A DNA stretch of 64,000 nucleotides. Source: Ecytonucleospora hepatopenaei. Its lineage: Eukaryota > Microsporidia > Enterocytozoonidae. A program made the position numbers and the translations under genes. Positions within the stretch are counted from its first letter, which is position 1, and each line of letters opens with the position of its first letter. This document shows positions 1 through 9,777 of the stretch, in pieces. The DNA lies in NCBI GenBank assembly GCA_026692725.1, contig JAPMUG010000002.1, forward strand, positions 62,001 to 126,000, read 5' to 3'. Below the pieces are notes generated by a model. It saw only the letters and a program-made list of their open reading frames with translations. It had not been told where the DNA came from and did not search any database.

Positions 1-636
1 AATGTATTTATTTTTAAAAATTTCTCTATCGTTAAATAACATTTCTATCTCTTCATATTCAACCTTGTTTATCTTTTCCCGTAAAAAAGAATCTGGATAA
101 ACCGGATCTACGTTTGTCGTAAAACATCTCGATAAATATATTTTGTATAGTTGGGCAAAATTAGGCAATAATATTTTTAAAAAAGAAAAAATGTTTGTTA
201 CTTTCTTTCCAGGTTCCCAATAGTAAAGCTCATCCTTAACTTCTCGACTATTTACAAATTCTAAAATATTTGAAAACAATTCTTCTTTTCTTTCGTCTTG
301 CAAAAATTCTAAATATTTTTTGCCAAACAATTGCTGTTCTTCGCATAGATTCAAAATATTTATGGTCTTTAAAGTGCGCCAGTTAATTTTTTTCTTTTTA
401 CTTCTTTCTAGAAGATCTTCTTTTAGCTTTTGAGCACACACATGCTTTATGTACGTAGTTTGTTCAATATTTATTCCCAAATTTTTTAAAAAATCAAAAG
501 TTCCTGTCTCAATAATTTTATCTTTATTCATTTTAAGCAAATTTAGCTCTTCTAAAAATGAAAGTGGTTTTTCAATCTCTTGCTTCTTTTTATCTAAAAA
601 TTCAACTGCTGCACCAACTTCTTGTTTTTTCTTCAT
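1..636 (-). CDS. Hypothetical protein, 3' end outside window
   Basis: An open frame of 212 codons starts at the ATG at 636 and runs off the left edge with no stop, so the C-terminus is missing. The product is lysine/glutamate-rich at its N-terminus (MKKKQEVGAAVEFLDKKKQE) and then looks like a soluble helical protein. It has a tryptophan-containing stretch (ELYYWEPGKK, about residues 154-163) followed by a hydrophobic helix (FSFLKILLPNFAQLY). I see no signal peptide, zinc motif or P-loop, and I do not recognise the family. It is divergent from the gamma-tubulin complex gene, with about 137 bp between the two starts. The uninterrupted frame and compact setting make a real gene likely; the function is unknown. 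Confidence 0.75.
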   Translation of the reverse strand, partial: MKKKQEVGAAVEFLDKKKQEIEKPLSFLEELNLLKMNKDKIIETGTFDFLKNLGINIEQTTYIKHVCAQKLKEDLLERSKKKKINWRTLKTINILNLCEEQQLFGKKYLEFLQDERKEELFSNILEFVNSREVKDELYYWEPGKKVTNIFSFLKILLPNFAQLYKIYLSRCFTTNVDPVYPDSFLREKINKVEYEEIEMLFNDREIFKNKYI

Positions 637-751
637 CAAACCTAAAAATATAAAAAATCACAAAATATTAAAACAATCTTGTTTTTAAATCTATTAATTA
701 ACCAAAATGTCTTTAAACAGTGTTTTTTAGTAGTTTTGTAAATTATGGGTT

Positions 752-773
752 AAATTTATATTTTCAACCCTAT
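752..773 (+). promoter_or_regulatory. AAATTT...CCC start signal of the gamma-tubulin complex gene
   Basis: AAATTT at 752-757 and CCC at 768-770 lie immediately before the ATG at 774. This matches the CCC-type signal known at microsporidian starts. It decides the start, because a longer frame from a GTG at 720 would read through the signal. Confidence 0.7.
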
Positions 774-2990
774 ATGTCAAAAGCAAACAGAACAGGTAAA
801 ACAACAAGTTTATTTGAGGACAGCAATATTTCATTAGAAGAAAGTACTTTAAAGTTAAATGGCACAGTTAAAAATAATTCAAAAATAAGCATAAAAGAAG
901 CTAAAAAAGAAAAAAATTCTAAAGAAAATTCAAGCAAAATTCACTTTCAGGATTTTAAGAAATGTGAAGCAAAAACAAAAAATGAAATTAATAACACACA
1001 AACTATAGATGCTATAGATGGTAAACTTGAGAATACTAAATGTGAAAGAGTGTTAAACAAACCTTCTGAATTAACCTTAAAATTATTAAACAATTTGTTT
1101 AATCCAAACAAACCCTCAAAGTATTTCTTACATGAAGTAGCATTAGAAGAATTTCAAGGTGATGTCTGTTTAGATGGAGATGTGGACATTTCATGTAATT
1201 TATCAGGAGAATCGCATAAAATATACAAAGAAATGGGTTCTTCCATTGCTAAGCAATTTTCACATGCATTGTTTTTGCTAAAATCTGAACAAAAGCAAGA
1301 AAAACCACTTTTGGAAATTTTTAAAGATAATTTAAAAAATATGGCATTGGGAATGGTTTTTGACGAGGATTTGGTAAAATCAGGAAGTTTTGGTAAATTT
1401 ATAATCGGAGAAGAAGAGCATAACATTCATTCTTTATCCAAAAAACTAAAACCTCATTTTCATGAAATTATAAAAGAAATATTAAAAAGAGGATTTATGT
1501 ACAGGAAAATAAAACTTACTTTTTTTGAGAAACATTCACTAACTATGAAAAAATTCTTAGAAGATGCCAAAGAATTAATTACTGCGTATGAAAAAAATGT
1601 TTTAGAATTAAATGACAATTTTTTGCATTTTGTTGCTAAATCTCATGTAAATGGAGTTAAGTTAGAAAAGGCATATTCTATTTTTATGGAAATTAAAGAA
1701 AGAAAGTTTATGGTTCCTAATACAAGCCAAAAAGAAAACAAATATTTTGTGTTTAAAGAAGTTTTGGGTAGTTTTAAATACCATGCAAAGGTAATAAGTA
1801 AAATTGCAATGGAATATATGGAAACGGGTCAGATAAACGATAGCTGTGAAGAATTTTTTATAAAAAACCATGTAGTTGATTATGGAATTGTTCCAGGCTA
1901 TGTACAAAATAGTATAGCAGAAAAGATATGTTATATTGGAAAATATATAGCGGTGTTAAAAGAAAATGGACATTATCTCGATAAAAATACTACAAACAAT
2001 ATAAAAGAGGAAACTGTATTGGATTTAACATTACCAACTTCTTTTGGAATTATAAACAAAATGCTTAAGAGTTTAAATGAATGTTTTAAAGATTTTATTT
2101 GCAATGATATAATGACAATGTACAATTTTATTAACAATTTATTTTTATTTAGAAGATGTGATTTTATGGATTTTTTATTTCAAGAATTTAAGGAAAATAG
2201 AAATTTGAATAAAAAAAGTATTTTATCAATAATTGAGGAAGGATTATTGCAAGTTAATCTTACGGATTCTGAATTGGCCACAATAGACATTAAGGCAGAT
2301 GTTGCAAATATCGAATTTAAAACAAAAAACTTTGATTTACCTGATCCCATCTTTTTAGAAGAACCTTTTGCACTTTTTTGCAAAATGAATGAAAAAATTA
2401 AAACTATTTATGATTTACCTGTAATTTCACACAAATTGACGGTCATTTTTAAATTTTTATGGAAATTAAAAAAGGTGGAAAATTTGAGCATAAGAATAAA
2501 ACATGATTTTATTTATAAGAGCAAATTCTCAAATAGTGATAATAAAGCCAAAAGTATCAATAGCATGATAAACAAAATAAATGTATTTGTAGGTTTATTT
2601 TTACAGTATGTTTATTATGAGGTAATCCACCCAAACAATTTAAATGTTGGATTTGATGCTAATGGATTGGTTTTAGATAATTTATCAAGTGATTTAAACA
2701 AAAAGCTAGATAATATTATTAAACATTTGTATTTAAATACAGATAGAAGGTTAATAGAACAAATTTTATGTAATTTTGAAGTGTTTTTTATTGGATTAGG
2801 AAATTTAAAGAGGAAAATTTACAGGGATACAGAGTATAATTCTTTTTTAGCAGAAGAAAACATACAAAAATCAGTTTCTGCGGTTTTTAAAGATTTAAAA
2901 GAATCTTTTGCGTGTTTTAATTCACTTTACCTCAAAGAAATAGAAAGTGGAAGTAGCCTCATTTCGTGTATAAACATGTTTTTATCATAA
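774..2990 (+). CDS. Gamma-tubulin complex component (Spc97/Spc98/GCP family)
   Basis: Family members bind gamma-tubulin and nucleate microtubules at the spindle pole body. Two GCP signatures are visible. The first, at about residues 345-360, is METGQINDSCEEFFI, which matches the 'G.I.D...EFFI' signature of the N-terminal GRIP domain. The second, at about residue 550, is KLTVIFKFLWKLKKVE, which matches the gamma-tubulin-binding GRIP2 region. A segment near residues 440-470 (FNNLFLFRRCDFMDFLFQE in outline) also fits the family. The product is about 738 aa, within the range of fungal Spc97/Spc98. The first ~80 residues are Lys/Asn/Ser-rich and probably disordered. I chose the ATG at 774 because a CCC signal directly precedes it. 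I cannot say whether this is the GCP2 or GCP3 type. Confidence 0.85.
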   Translation: MSKANRTGKTTSLFEDSNISLEESTLKLNGTVKNNSKISIKEAKKEKNSKENSSKIHFQDFKKCEAKTKNEINNTQTIDAIDGKLENTKCERVLNKPSELTLKLLNNLFNPNKPSKYFLHEVALEEFQGDVCLDGDVDISCNLSGESHKIYKEMGSSIAKQFSHALFLLKSEQKQEKPLLEIFKDNLKNMALGMVFDEDLVKSGSFGKFIIGEEEHNIHSLSKKLKPHFHEIIKEILKRGFMYRKIKLTFFEKHSLTMKKFLEDAKELITAYEKNVLELNDNFLHFVAKSHVNGVKLEKAYSIFMEIKERKFMVPNTSQKENKYFVFKEVLGSFKYHAKVISKIAMEYMETGQINDSCEEFFIKNHVVDYGIVPGYVQNSIAEKICYIGKYIAVLKENGHYLDKNTTNNIKEETVLDLTLPTSFGIINKMLKSLNECFKDFICNDIMTMYNFINNLFLFRRCDFMDFLFQEFKENRNLNKKSILSIIEEGLLQVNLTDSELATIDIKADVANIEFKTKNFDLPDPIFLEEPFALFCKMNEKIKTIYDLPVISHKLTVIFKFLWKLKKVENLSIRIKHDFIYKSKFSNSDNKAKSINSMINKINVFVGLFLQYVYYEVIHPNNLNVGFDANGLVLDNLSSDLNKKLDNIIKHLYLNTDRRLIEQILCNFEVFFIGLGNLKRKIYRDTEYNSFLAEENIQKSVSAVFKDLKESFACFNSLYLKEIESGSSLISCINMFLS

Positions 2991-3125
2991 AACTTGATGT
3001 TTAATTAGTATGTGTAATTTTATATTCTTACATTATATAAATAGTTATATAAATATTTTAATAAACATTTAAAAATATGATCAAATAAATATATAAAGTC
3101 ACAATTTATTATAAAATATTAAGCC

Positions 3126-5306
3126 CTATGTTTTTGCATCAATAGCGATTTTTTGAGTAGGAAGTGTATAAACAATTCCTAGCTGTGATATTTGTTTGTT
3201 TAAGTAGCAAATAAAGTTGCTTTTTAACCCTAAATAATGCTCATAATTCTGTATATTTGTTTTATATTGCATAAGAACCTTAATGTATAATTTGTTTGAA
3301 TCTACAACTTTTTCGTAGTTCACCAAAATGTAATCCGTGTAATAATTTGGATATTTTTTAACGTATTTTTGCAAATTTCTCTTAAGGTCATAGAGTTTTC
3401 TAACATCTGTTTTTGAAGATATTTGAATGTGGTGGTATTCCATTAGTGGTCCACTTCTTCTTATATTGCAAATTGCAGTTTGAGATAAAATTGAATTTGG
3501 CACAAAAAAGCAAGTCCCATCCCACCTGTAAAAATGTGTAGAAAATACGTTAAGCTCAGAAACAACCAAATTTTCTAATTTCCCTCCCAGTGTTATAAGA
3601 ACCCTGTCTCCTACGTCGTATGGATGGGTTACAAACAAAAACATAATCGGCTGAATAAGGTTTTCTCTAAGCAATGAAGCAATTATAGGTATTCCCAAAA
3701 TTGCTGAAATAAGTGCACCTGTGCTATCCTTGTCTGTTTTTCCCGTTAAAAATATAGACAAAATATAGATGGAAAAAATAAGAATTTGAACAGCAAATGA
3801 CACTCTATCTATGGCATTGTGCAGCTGCTTTAATGAATATGAAATCATATATTTTTCTTTATAGCACTTTTCTATAAAAAATTCTAAAAAATCTTTTGTA
3901 ACCTCATCTGATTTTTTAAGTCCTGTTTGTTCCAGAAACACCGTAAAAACAGAAGGGTTTTTAAAAATAAACTTAAAATCTTTCATGTTTTTTATTTTGT
4001 TATCCCTAACTAGCTTTTTATATAAAAAGTTGCTTTTACCCTTGGCCTTTTCCTTGATTTTGTTCAATACGCTTAAAATTGGCTCATTGTTATATTTATA
4101 CCTCTGGCACATGCTTTTAAATTCATTCAACAAAATAAATTTAGTCCCAAATGTCATTAAATTCCTTGAAATTGTAAAACGAGAGTCAAAAATATACGTA
4201 TAAAGCTTTTTACTCTTTTTTGCCCTACTACGGACTGGAACAAAAATGTTGCTGTCGTCCACAAATTTATCAGGTGGTCCTTCATAAACATAGTCCTCCG
4301 TCTCATCCCTCTTGAAATCATTAAAGTTGTTCATTATCGTTATAAACAAGTCCATAAATAATGTACGCTTTATTCTTTTCAAATATGTTGAATAATTAAA
4401 TGAAAAAGTGGTATTTTGAGTGGTACATTTTTGTAGAGCAAATAACAAAACAAATGCAATGGTAAGAGGCAGCACAATTTTGCTATGCAGCTCAAACCCT
4501 GTAAAATTTCCTGCAACAAAGTCACCTATTGTTAGCCATATAAATATCATTAAGCTTAAAATGCTTATCGTTAGGGAAATGTGAAATGAACATCCATTTA
4601 TGTAAAAAACAACAGAATTTGTGTTTGAAACGGTGTTTTTAAGAATTTTAAAGGTAATCCTTTCAATAAACCATCCTAAAACTACCGTAAGAGACAAAAA
4701 TGCACACGTAGCCACAAAAAACTTGTTAATTGCAATTTTGTATGATTTGCTTTCTGCTGTTGAAATGTTAACGTAAATTTTCTCTGTAAAACACGAAGCT
4801 ATTCCAAAGGCTATTGCAATTAAAGAAAAAAAGAATTTTTTGTTACACACAAAATCATGAAGAAATTCTATAAATTTGTTTGTTTTAATTATTTCCTCTT
4901 GAATATCTGCATTTGTTGCCTCACTGTCTTCAATTTCATTTTTAGAGGCATTTGAATCGCTAGAAAAGTCTCTGTCACTGCTGTCTGTTAAAGATGCATC
5001 TGAGTTGCGTCCGAAAGAATTGTCGTATGAATTTGTTGAATTTGCTATGTTTACAGCAGCCAAATTTTCTTCTAATTCCTTAATGTCTGGATCGTAAACA
5101 TTAAAATCTCTTTCGTATTCTTCTGGGTTATCGACGTAATGGGAGGCCTGGATACTTTCAAAATTACTGTTTTCATTTTGATGTTCGCTGGCACCAATGT
5201 CTTCTTTGTAAAAATTTAAATTGTCATCGCCTGAATAATTTGTGTCTTTGTTAGTTTCATGATTTTTTACCTTTTCTTCATTATCGTGTTTTTTCTTGTT
5301 TTCCAT
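3126..5306 (-). CDS. MscS-family mechanosensitive ion channel (eukaryotic MSY-like)
   Basis: The 726-aa product is a predicted multi-pass channel. The first ~145 residues are acidic, Ser/Asn-rich and probably cytosolic. Hydrophobic segments follow at about 150-170, 190-212, 240-262 and 275-292, then a long charged linker, then two more helices at about 505-555. Directly after the last helix comes the MscS beta-domain signature: HPYDVGDRVLI, then LNVFSTHFYRWDG and VPNSILSQ. In this family the pore opens with membrane tension and relieves osmotic stress, plausibly in endomembranes as for yeast-type MSY channels. Osmotic control matters in spore germination, but a link here is inference. GGGG at 5312-5315 on the plus strand gives the CCCC signal a few bases before the ATG. 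Confidence 0.85.
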   Translation of the reverse strand: MENKKKHDNEEKVKNHETNKDTNYSGDDNLNFYKEDIGASEHQNENSNFESIQASHYVDNPEEYERDFNVYDPDIKELEENLAAVNIANSTNSYDNSFGRNSDASLTDSSDRDFSSDSNASKNEIEDSEATNADIQEEIIKTNKFIEFLHDFVCNKKFFFSLIAIAFGIASCFTEKIYVNISTAESKSYKIAINKFFVATCAFLSLTVVLGWFIERITFKILKNTVSNTNSVVFYINGCSFHISLTISILSLMIFIWLTIGDFVAGNFTGFELHSKIVLPLTIAFVLLFALQKCTTQNTTFSFNYSTYLKRIKRTLFMDLFITIMNNFNDFKRDETEDYVYEGPPDKFVDDSNIFVPVRSRAKKSKKLYTYIFDSRFTISRNLMTFGTKFILLNEFKSMCQRYKYNNEPILSVLNKIKEKAKGKSNFLYKKLVRDNKIKNMKDFKFIFKNPSVFTVFLEQTGLKKSDEVTKDFLEFFIEKCYKEKYMISYSLKQLHNAIDRVSFAVQILIFSIYILSIFLTGKTDKDSTGALISAILGIPIIASLLRENLIQPIMFLFVTHPYDVGDRVLITLGGKLENLVVSELNVFSTHFYRWDGTCFFVPNSILSQTAICNIRRSGPLMEYHHIQISSKTDVRKLYDLKRNLQKYVKKYPNYYTDYILVNYEKVVDSNKLYIKVLMQYKTNIQNYEHYLGLKSNFICYLNKQISQLGIVYTLPTQKIAIDAKT

Positions 5307-5518
5307 AAAAAGGGGTTTTCTAAATAAAATTAAGCAAATAAATATTTTTATAAATTTATTTTAAAACTGATATTTTACTTGTTTTATTAATTAAATTCTA
5401 AATAAACATGCTTTTATTAATTCTAAACTCAGTATAACCTTGTTTAATGAAATGTTTGTCTTAAATTTATGCAATGAATTTCAGGTCAAAAATATTTTAC
5501 CCTTTTAAAATAAAAACA

Positions 5519-6619
5519 ATGCATGAGTCTTTGTATTCAGATAAAATTACTGTTTATAGCAGCAAAGGCGCCAGTGTTATGAAGGTTGACATCATAAAAC
5601 ACGAGACATACATTGAAATTCGGCTAATTGAAATAGAAAATATTTTTACTCTTTTTATATGCACAATTTCAGAAAGTGACTTTTATTTGTACAAAAAAGA
5701 ACAGGATATTTTAGTAAAGTATGATAGATTTGTACCAATTTTGGTAAATTTATTTTATAAGGTAAAAAACAATGTTGATTTGACAGCTAACATAATTAAC
5801 AAAAGCGATAAAGAATTGCGTTTGCAGTTTATAGAGCAAAATGAGTTTAGAAACATTGTAAAACTAGAACTTCCATTTCAAAAACCAGAAGAATTTCAGT
5901 ACAGAAAGTATTTAGGAGATTTACTGGGGAGAATGGAAAAGGACAATATTGCATTAATCAAGGAAAATAAAATTTTGAGGGAAAAAGCTATCAAAGGTGA
6001 CCAAGAAAAAAATAGCAAAATAAAGTATTTGGAAAGTGAAAATACAGAAATAAGAAAAAGACTAGAATTGATGAATGAGGAGTTAAATTCAATAGAAATG
6101 AAGTATAATGTTGAGAAAGAAGAATTTTATAGTGATAAGAATAAAATTTCAGAACTTGAAAAAATTAACACGCAGCTCAATTATGAGCTTGAAAACCTTA
6201 AAAAGGCAAATTACAGGGAAAAATACGAAGAAAAAGAAAAAGAGGCAAAAGACCACAGGATGAGAATACTTGAATTAGAGCATAAAAGTGAAAGCCTGAA
6301 CAGAGAACTTGAAGAAATGAAGAAGGAGAAAAGAAAACTGGAATATGATTTGGAAAGAGAGTTTGGTGCAAATTTGAACGCAGAAGAAATAAAATCTAAA
6401 CTTTCACATTTGGAGGGAAGAATTAAAACATATAAACAAGAGAATAGGGAAAAGAAGGAAAAAATAGAGCAACTTCAGAGTGAAAACAAAAGTCTTGTAA
6501 AAAAGTTGGAAAATGCACAAAATGTTTATAATCACTTTCTTAAGAGTAAAGTCGAAGATAATGACATAGATAATCTAGGAAATTATAGTTTTGAACCTGA
6601 AAATCCACATAACAAATAA
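5519..6619 (+). CDS. SAS-6-like protein (N-terminal head plus coiled coil)
   Basis: SAS-6 builds the centriolar cartwheel; its globular head dimerises and the coiled coil forms the spoke. Residues ~1-138 here follow the SAS-6 head: strands around YIEIRLIEIENIFTLF, then CTISESDFYLYKKEQDILV and FVPILVNLF, matching the conserved PISA region, then NEFRNIVKLEL. Phe110 sits at the position of the head-head interface Phe in the animal 'NPFKHLTHL' motif. Residues ~138-350 are a heptad-rich coiled coil with Glu/Lys dominance, and the tail is short and acidic. I prefer the ATG at 5519 (366 aa): ACCC lies 16 nt upstream and the N-terminus then aligns with animal SAS-6. An ATG at 5474 would add 15 residues. 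Other XRCC4/SAS-6 superfamily members (XLF, CCDC61, XRCC4) are alternatives. The superfamily call is firmer than strict SAS-6 orthology. Confidence 0.65.
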   Translation: MHESLYSDKITVYSSKGASVMKVDIIKHETYIEIRLIEIENIFTLFICTISESDFYLYKKEQDILVKYDRFVPILVNLFYKVKNNVDLTANIINKSDKELRLQFIEQNEFRNIVKLELPFQKPEEFQYRKYLGDLLGRMEKDNIALIKENKILREKAIKGDQEKNSKIKYLESENTEIRKRLELMNEELNSIEMKYNVEKEEFYSDKNKISELEKINTQLNYELENLKKANYREKYEEKEKEAKDHRMRILELEHKSESLNRELEEMKKEKRKLEYDLEREFGANLNAEEIKSKLSHLEGRIKTYKQENREKKEKIEQLQSENKSLVKKLENAQNVYNHFLKSKVEDNDIDNLGNYSFEPENPHNK

Positions 6620-6722
6620 ATTTTAAATAGAATCTGTTTTCCTCAATTTTTTGTGTTAAAATTTATTATATTAAAAATTAATCAATATAAATCCTATTAA
6701 ATTAAATTTGATTGATTTTTAA

Positions 6723-7340
6723 TCATAAAAAATATGTAGAAATTATAAAATCAACCTCATTAAGTGTAAGATTTATAGATTTGCTTGTTTCAACTATAAA
6801 ATCAAATTTAAAATTCTTGGCAAATTCCATGCTTTCTTTCATTGTTTTTTTCCTTGCATTTATTTCCTCCTCTGTGATATTTTTTCTTTGTTTTAAGCGG
6901 TCTAAAATTTCATCTTCACCTGCATGAACATAAACAAATTTTATGTTCTTTAACTTACTAGAAAAACATTCAATACCTTTTTTATCACAGTCATAGATTA
7001 CAATATGTCGGGGGTCTCCCTGATTTTTTGGTGTTCCGTAATAATTTTCATTAAAGAATGTATACTCTACGAAAAAACCTTCTTTGATTTTTTCTTCAAA
7101 TTCCTTCTTTGACACAAAAAAGTAATCAATTCCATGCTTCTCACCCTCTCTCATTTTTCTCGTAGTGTAAGAAACTGAAAAAACAAATTCTCTGTACTTG
7201 CTAAGAATGTGTTTAATGATTGTTGTTTTACCAGAACATGAGCAGCCAAAAAATGCAAGTGCTCTCTGTGTACTTTTTGTTTCATTTGTATCTTTTTCTT
7301 CTTTTTTTCCATTCTCTTTTATTTCTTCTTTTATTTCCAT
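6723..7340 (-). CDS. GUK1: Guanylate kinase
   Basis: The enzyme phosphorylates GMP to GDP with ATP in the cytosol. After a charged 25-residue N-terminus comes the P-loop GCSCSGKTT (residues 32-40), in place of the usual GPSGSGKST. The GMP-binding stretch SYTTRKMREGEKHGIDYFF follows, then the family segments FVEY...YYGTPK and the lid-type arginine region RLKQRKNITEEE. At 205 aa the length is normal. The two cysteines in the P-loop are unusual, but the Lys and Thr/Ser needed for ATP binding are kept. GGG at 7342-7344 on the plus strand gives CCC directly upstream of the ATG. The gene is convergent with the SAS-6-like gene and divergent from the HECT gene. Confidence 0.93.
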   Translation of the reverse strand: MEIKEEIKENGKKEEKDTNETKSTQRALAFFGCSCSGKTTIIKHILSKYREFVFSVSYTTRKMREGEKHGIDYFFVSKKEFEEKIKEGFFVEYTFFNENYYGTPKNQGDPRHIVIYDCDKKGIECFSSKLKNIKFVYVHAGEDEILDRLKQRKNITEEEINARKKTMKESMEFAKNFKFDFIVETSKSINLTLNEVDFIISTYFL

Positions 7341-7670
7341 TGGGTATTTAAGCGTAAAAAGAAAACTTTTTTGAAATATTATCCATCAAAATAAACTTTG
7401 TATAAAAAATTAGTCGTTCCTTAAAACTTTAAAATATTTTATATAATTTAAATAACCATACAATCATCGTTTTCTCTATTTAAGTTAAAAACACCCTAAA
7501 AAACTAAGTAAAAACAATAAGTTAACATTAATTTATAAATTATATTTTATACATAAAATTGTTAACTATTTATATTTATACCCTTGTTAATTATTTAAAA
7601 CATTTTATATTATTGTAATAAGAAAAAATATAGGTAAAAAGTTAAAAGTTTAATTCAGTTGTTTACTTTT
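7341..7670. other. Divergent intergenic region, guanylate kinase / HECT ligase
   Basis: This 330-bp AT-rich spacer lies between two divergent starts. It holds the CCC of the guanylate kinase start (7342-7344, minus strand) and a CCC at 7581-7583 on the plus strand, 88 nt before the HECT ATG. I see no RNA gene or further ORF. Confidence 0.6.
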
Positions 7671-9215
7671 ATGTCTCTTTTTATATCAAGCATAGAATTT
7701 AAGTGTAATTTTGGATTTAACTTTTTTAAACAGATAAATTTTAAAATACTTGAAAATAATGCTATTTTTATAAAAGAAAGGATTAAAAGCAGTATAAGCA
7801 TTAACATAAACACGTTATTTAAAAATGTTTATATTTTAATAGACGAAGAAACAATTTCGGGTGAAAATCTACATAAGAGCAAAAATGAATTTAAATTTAA
7901 GGATTTTAAGGTGATTATAAATATTGTAAAAGATACCAATCTTATTTTAGATAAATTTAGAAACATTCTTTGTACAAAAGTAAATTCTAAGGAAGGCTCA
8001 AAAGAAAAAAATGTTCCTGACTTTATTTTGGACAAGATTTCTTATGAAATAGAAAAGGCTAGGATAAAAATGAACCATGAATATTTTTTAGACAAAATGT
8101 ATGGAAATGTCAAGCATATGTATAAGAAAAGAGTTGTTGTGAAAGTGGATAGAAAGAAAGTGTTAGAGGAATCTGTCCCTCTTTTTTTATCATCCCAACT
8201 TTGTATTTTTGGATTTAAAGTTCAGTTTAAAAATGAAATTGGATTGGATTATTTAGGAATTAGAAGAGAATGGTTTTATTTGATAAATGAAGAATTAGTG
8301 GAATCTAAATACTTGGTAAAAAATTTTGATTTTGGTTCAAATTCATTTGTTTATGACATAAATAGAGATTTAGAACATTTAGAAAATATAAAAATGAACA
8401 CAAATCACAGTGCGATATTTTTTCCATATGTTGCAGATAAAAATGTTAAATTCTCTACTGCTTTGGATGACATTCGTGAAAATTGTGGTAAAATAGAACA
8501 GTTTTATGTTTTCTTAGGGATTTTTATAGGATTGTCATTTTTGTATTCAGAAGAATTAAAGGTGAAATTTTCCACAGGTTTTTATGAAAATCTACTGGAT
8601 AAAAAGTATAAGACAGAAAATATAGCAGATGAAGAAATTCTTGAAGTAATAAAAAATATTGAAAAGGAAAATGAATCCAACGCAAAAGAATTTCTAGAAG
8701 ATTATTTTAACAATGCACAATATGAATGCATAAGATTTGGTTTTTTACATGTTTTTTCACAATTGGTGTATGATGGAATGGATTCACATGAACAGTTGTG
8801 TGGAGTATTTACACGCAGTGACTTACAAATGTTGTTTTCTCCTGTAAAAATATACAAAGAACAGGTTAAAAAGCATTTTGTATTTGATTTGGGATTTAAA
8901 AATTTATCATACGATGTTTTTAAAAAAGAAAAGGCATTGGATATAAGTAACAAATATCCCCAAGAGGTTTTTTGGTTTTATCAAATTGTTGATGATTTTA
9001 CCGAAGAAGATATTTGTAAATTAATGCAATTTACCATAGGAAATTTGACCCTAAAGGAAAAAATCAAAATAAAACAAAATTCGTCCAAGAATTCTCTGAT
9101 TTCTGCATCCACATGCAGCTGTCTGTTGTTTATAGGAAAATACAGTTCAAAAGAAATGTTTAGTAAAAAAATAAAAGATTCCATTTATGAGTGTGAAGGA
9201 TTTCACATAAGGTAA
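7671..9215 (+). CDS. HECT-domain E3 ubiquitin ligase
   Basis: HECT ligases accept ubiquitin on a catalytic cysteine and pass it to substrates. The N-lobe begins near residue 165 (VVVKVDRKKVLEESVPL, then EIGLDYLGIRREWFYLI, the canonical 'G.D.GG..REWF' region with one Gly replaced by Leu). The C-lobe carries FWFYQIVDDFTEEDICKLMQFTIG, the usual 'W.....F......LLQF.TG' pattern. The active site is SASTC, with the catalytic Cys at about residue 482, followed by LLFIGKYSSKE and the C-terminal EGF motif. The ~514-aa protein is almost all catalytic domain with a short N-terminal region, so substrate recognition cannot be inferred. The ATG at 7671 is used; an in-frame TTG at 7659 is the only earlier option. 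Confidence 0.88.
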   Translation: MSLFISSIEFKCNFGFNFFKQINFKILENNAIFIKERIKSSISININTLFKNVYILIDEETISGENLHKSKNEFKFKDFKVIINIVKDTNLILDKFRNILCTKVNSKEGSKEKNVPDFILDKISYEIEKARIKMNHEYFLDKMYGNVKHMYKKRVVVKVDRKKVLEESVPLFLSSQLCIFGFKVQFKNEIGLDYLGIRREWFYLINEELVESKYLVKNFDFGSNSFVYDINRDLEHLENIKMNTNHSAIFFPYVADKNVKFSTALDDIRENCGKIEQFYVFLGIFIGLSFLYSEELKVKFSTGFYENLLDKKYKTENIADEEILEVIKNIEKENESNAKEFLEDYFNNAQYECIRFGFLHVFSQLVYDGMDSHEQLCGVFTRSDLQMLFSPVKIYKEQVKKHFVFDLGFKNLSYDVFKKEKALDISNKYPQEVFWFYQIVDDFTEEDICKLMQFTIGNLTLKEKIKIKQNSSKNSLISASTCSCLLFIGKYSSKEMFSKKIKDSIYECEGFHIR

Positions 9216-9349
9216 ATATTAAATAAATTTATTTTTTTACTTTAAATAGCTTAATATTAAAATTTATTAATTTTATTTCTGTAAAAACGATTTTAATTAC
9301 ACAAATTAAATTAAAACAAATTTTAATAGTATAAAATCCTTGTTTAAAT

Positions 9350-9369
9350 TAAATTTAATAACCCTAAAC
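9350..9369 (+). promoter_or_regulatory. AAATTT/CCC start signal of small secreted-protein gene
   Basis: An AAATTT followed by ACCC (CCC at 9362-9364) ends five bases before the ATG at 9370. It supports that start over an upstream TTG at 9340. Confidence 0.65.
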
Positions 9370-9777
9370 ATGTTATTTTTTAATCTTGCATATAGCATTC
9401 GTTTAATATATAAATATGACAATACAGAAGGATGTGAACCATTAAAAAGAAACCAGATAATCCTTCAACCTGATCATGGAGAAGGAGCATATAAGGTAAC
9501 TGATATTTTAACAAATTATGAACTTCCTATTAATAGCTTGTGTATAATTTATCCTGATTTAATACAAGATTATATTAACAATGGTTTTGAAGCAAAAGAT
9601 GAATGTGGATATACAATTACAAAGTCAAATGGTGATGTTTTTACAGTGGTTTGTAGCAATACTGGTCCTAGTGAAATAGAAGAGGGAATTTTATCAAATC
9701 AATCAGAGGCATTAGAAATTTTGAATCAAATAGGCTTGTTTTTAAGCATTAAAAAGAAAAACACAACAGATGATTAA
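9370..9777 (+). CDS. Small putative secreted protein
   Basis: The product is about 135 aa and starts with a likely signal peptide (MLFFNLAYS, predicted cleavage near residue 9-10). The mature part is soluble and has three cysteines (in GCEP, LCII and ECGY) plus another in VVCSN, enough for two disulfides. It has no further membrane segment and the C-terminus is basic then acidic. I do not recognise the family. Secreted cysteine-bearing proteins of this size are common host-exposed proteins in microsporidia, but nothing here points to a specific role. Confidence 0.7.
   Translation: MLFFNLAYSIRLIYKYDNTEGCEPLKRNQIILQPDHGEGAYKVTDILTNYELPINSLCIIYPDLIQDYINNGFEAKDECGYTITKSNGDVFTVVCSNTGPSEIEEGILSNQSEALEILNQIGLFLSIKKKNTTDD

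Noticed and set aside
720..773. N-terminal extension of the gamma-tubulin complex gene from a GTG
   Set aside because: It would translate through the AAATTT...CCC signal. The ATG at 774 directly follows that signal.
5474..5518. Upstream ATG as start of the SAS-6-like gene
   Set aside because: The CCC signal lies inside this 15-codon extension, and the head domain aligns from the ATG at 5519.
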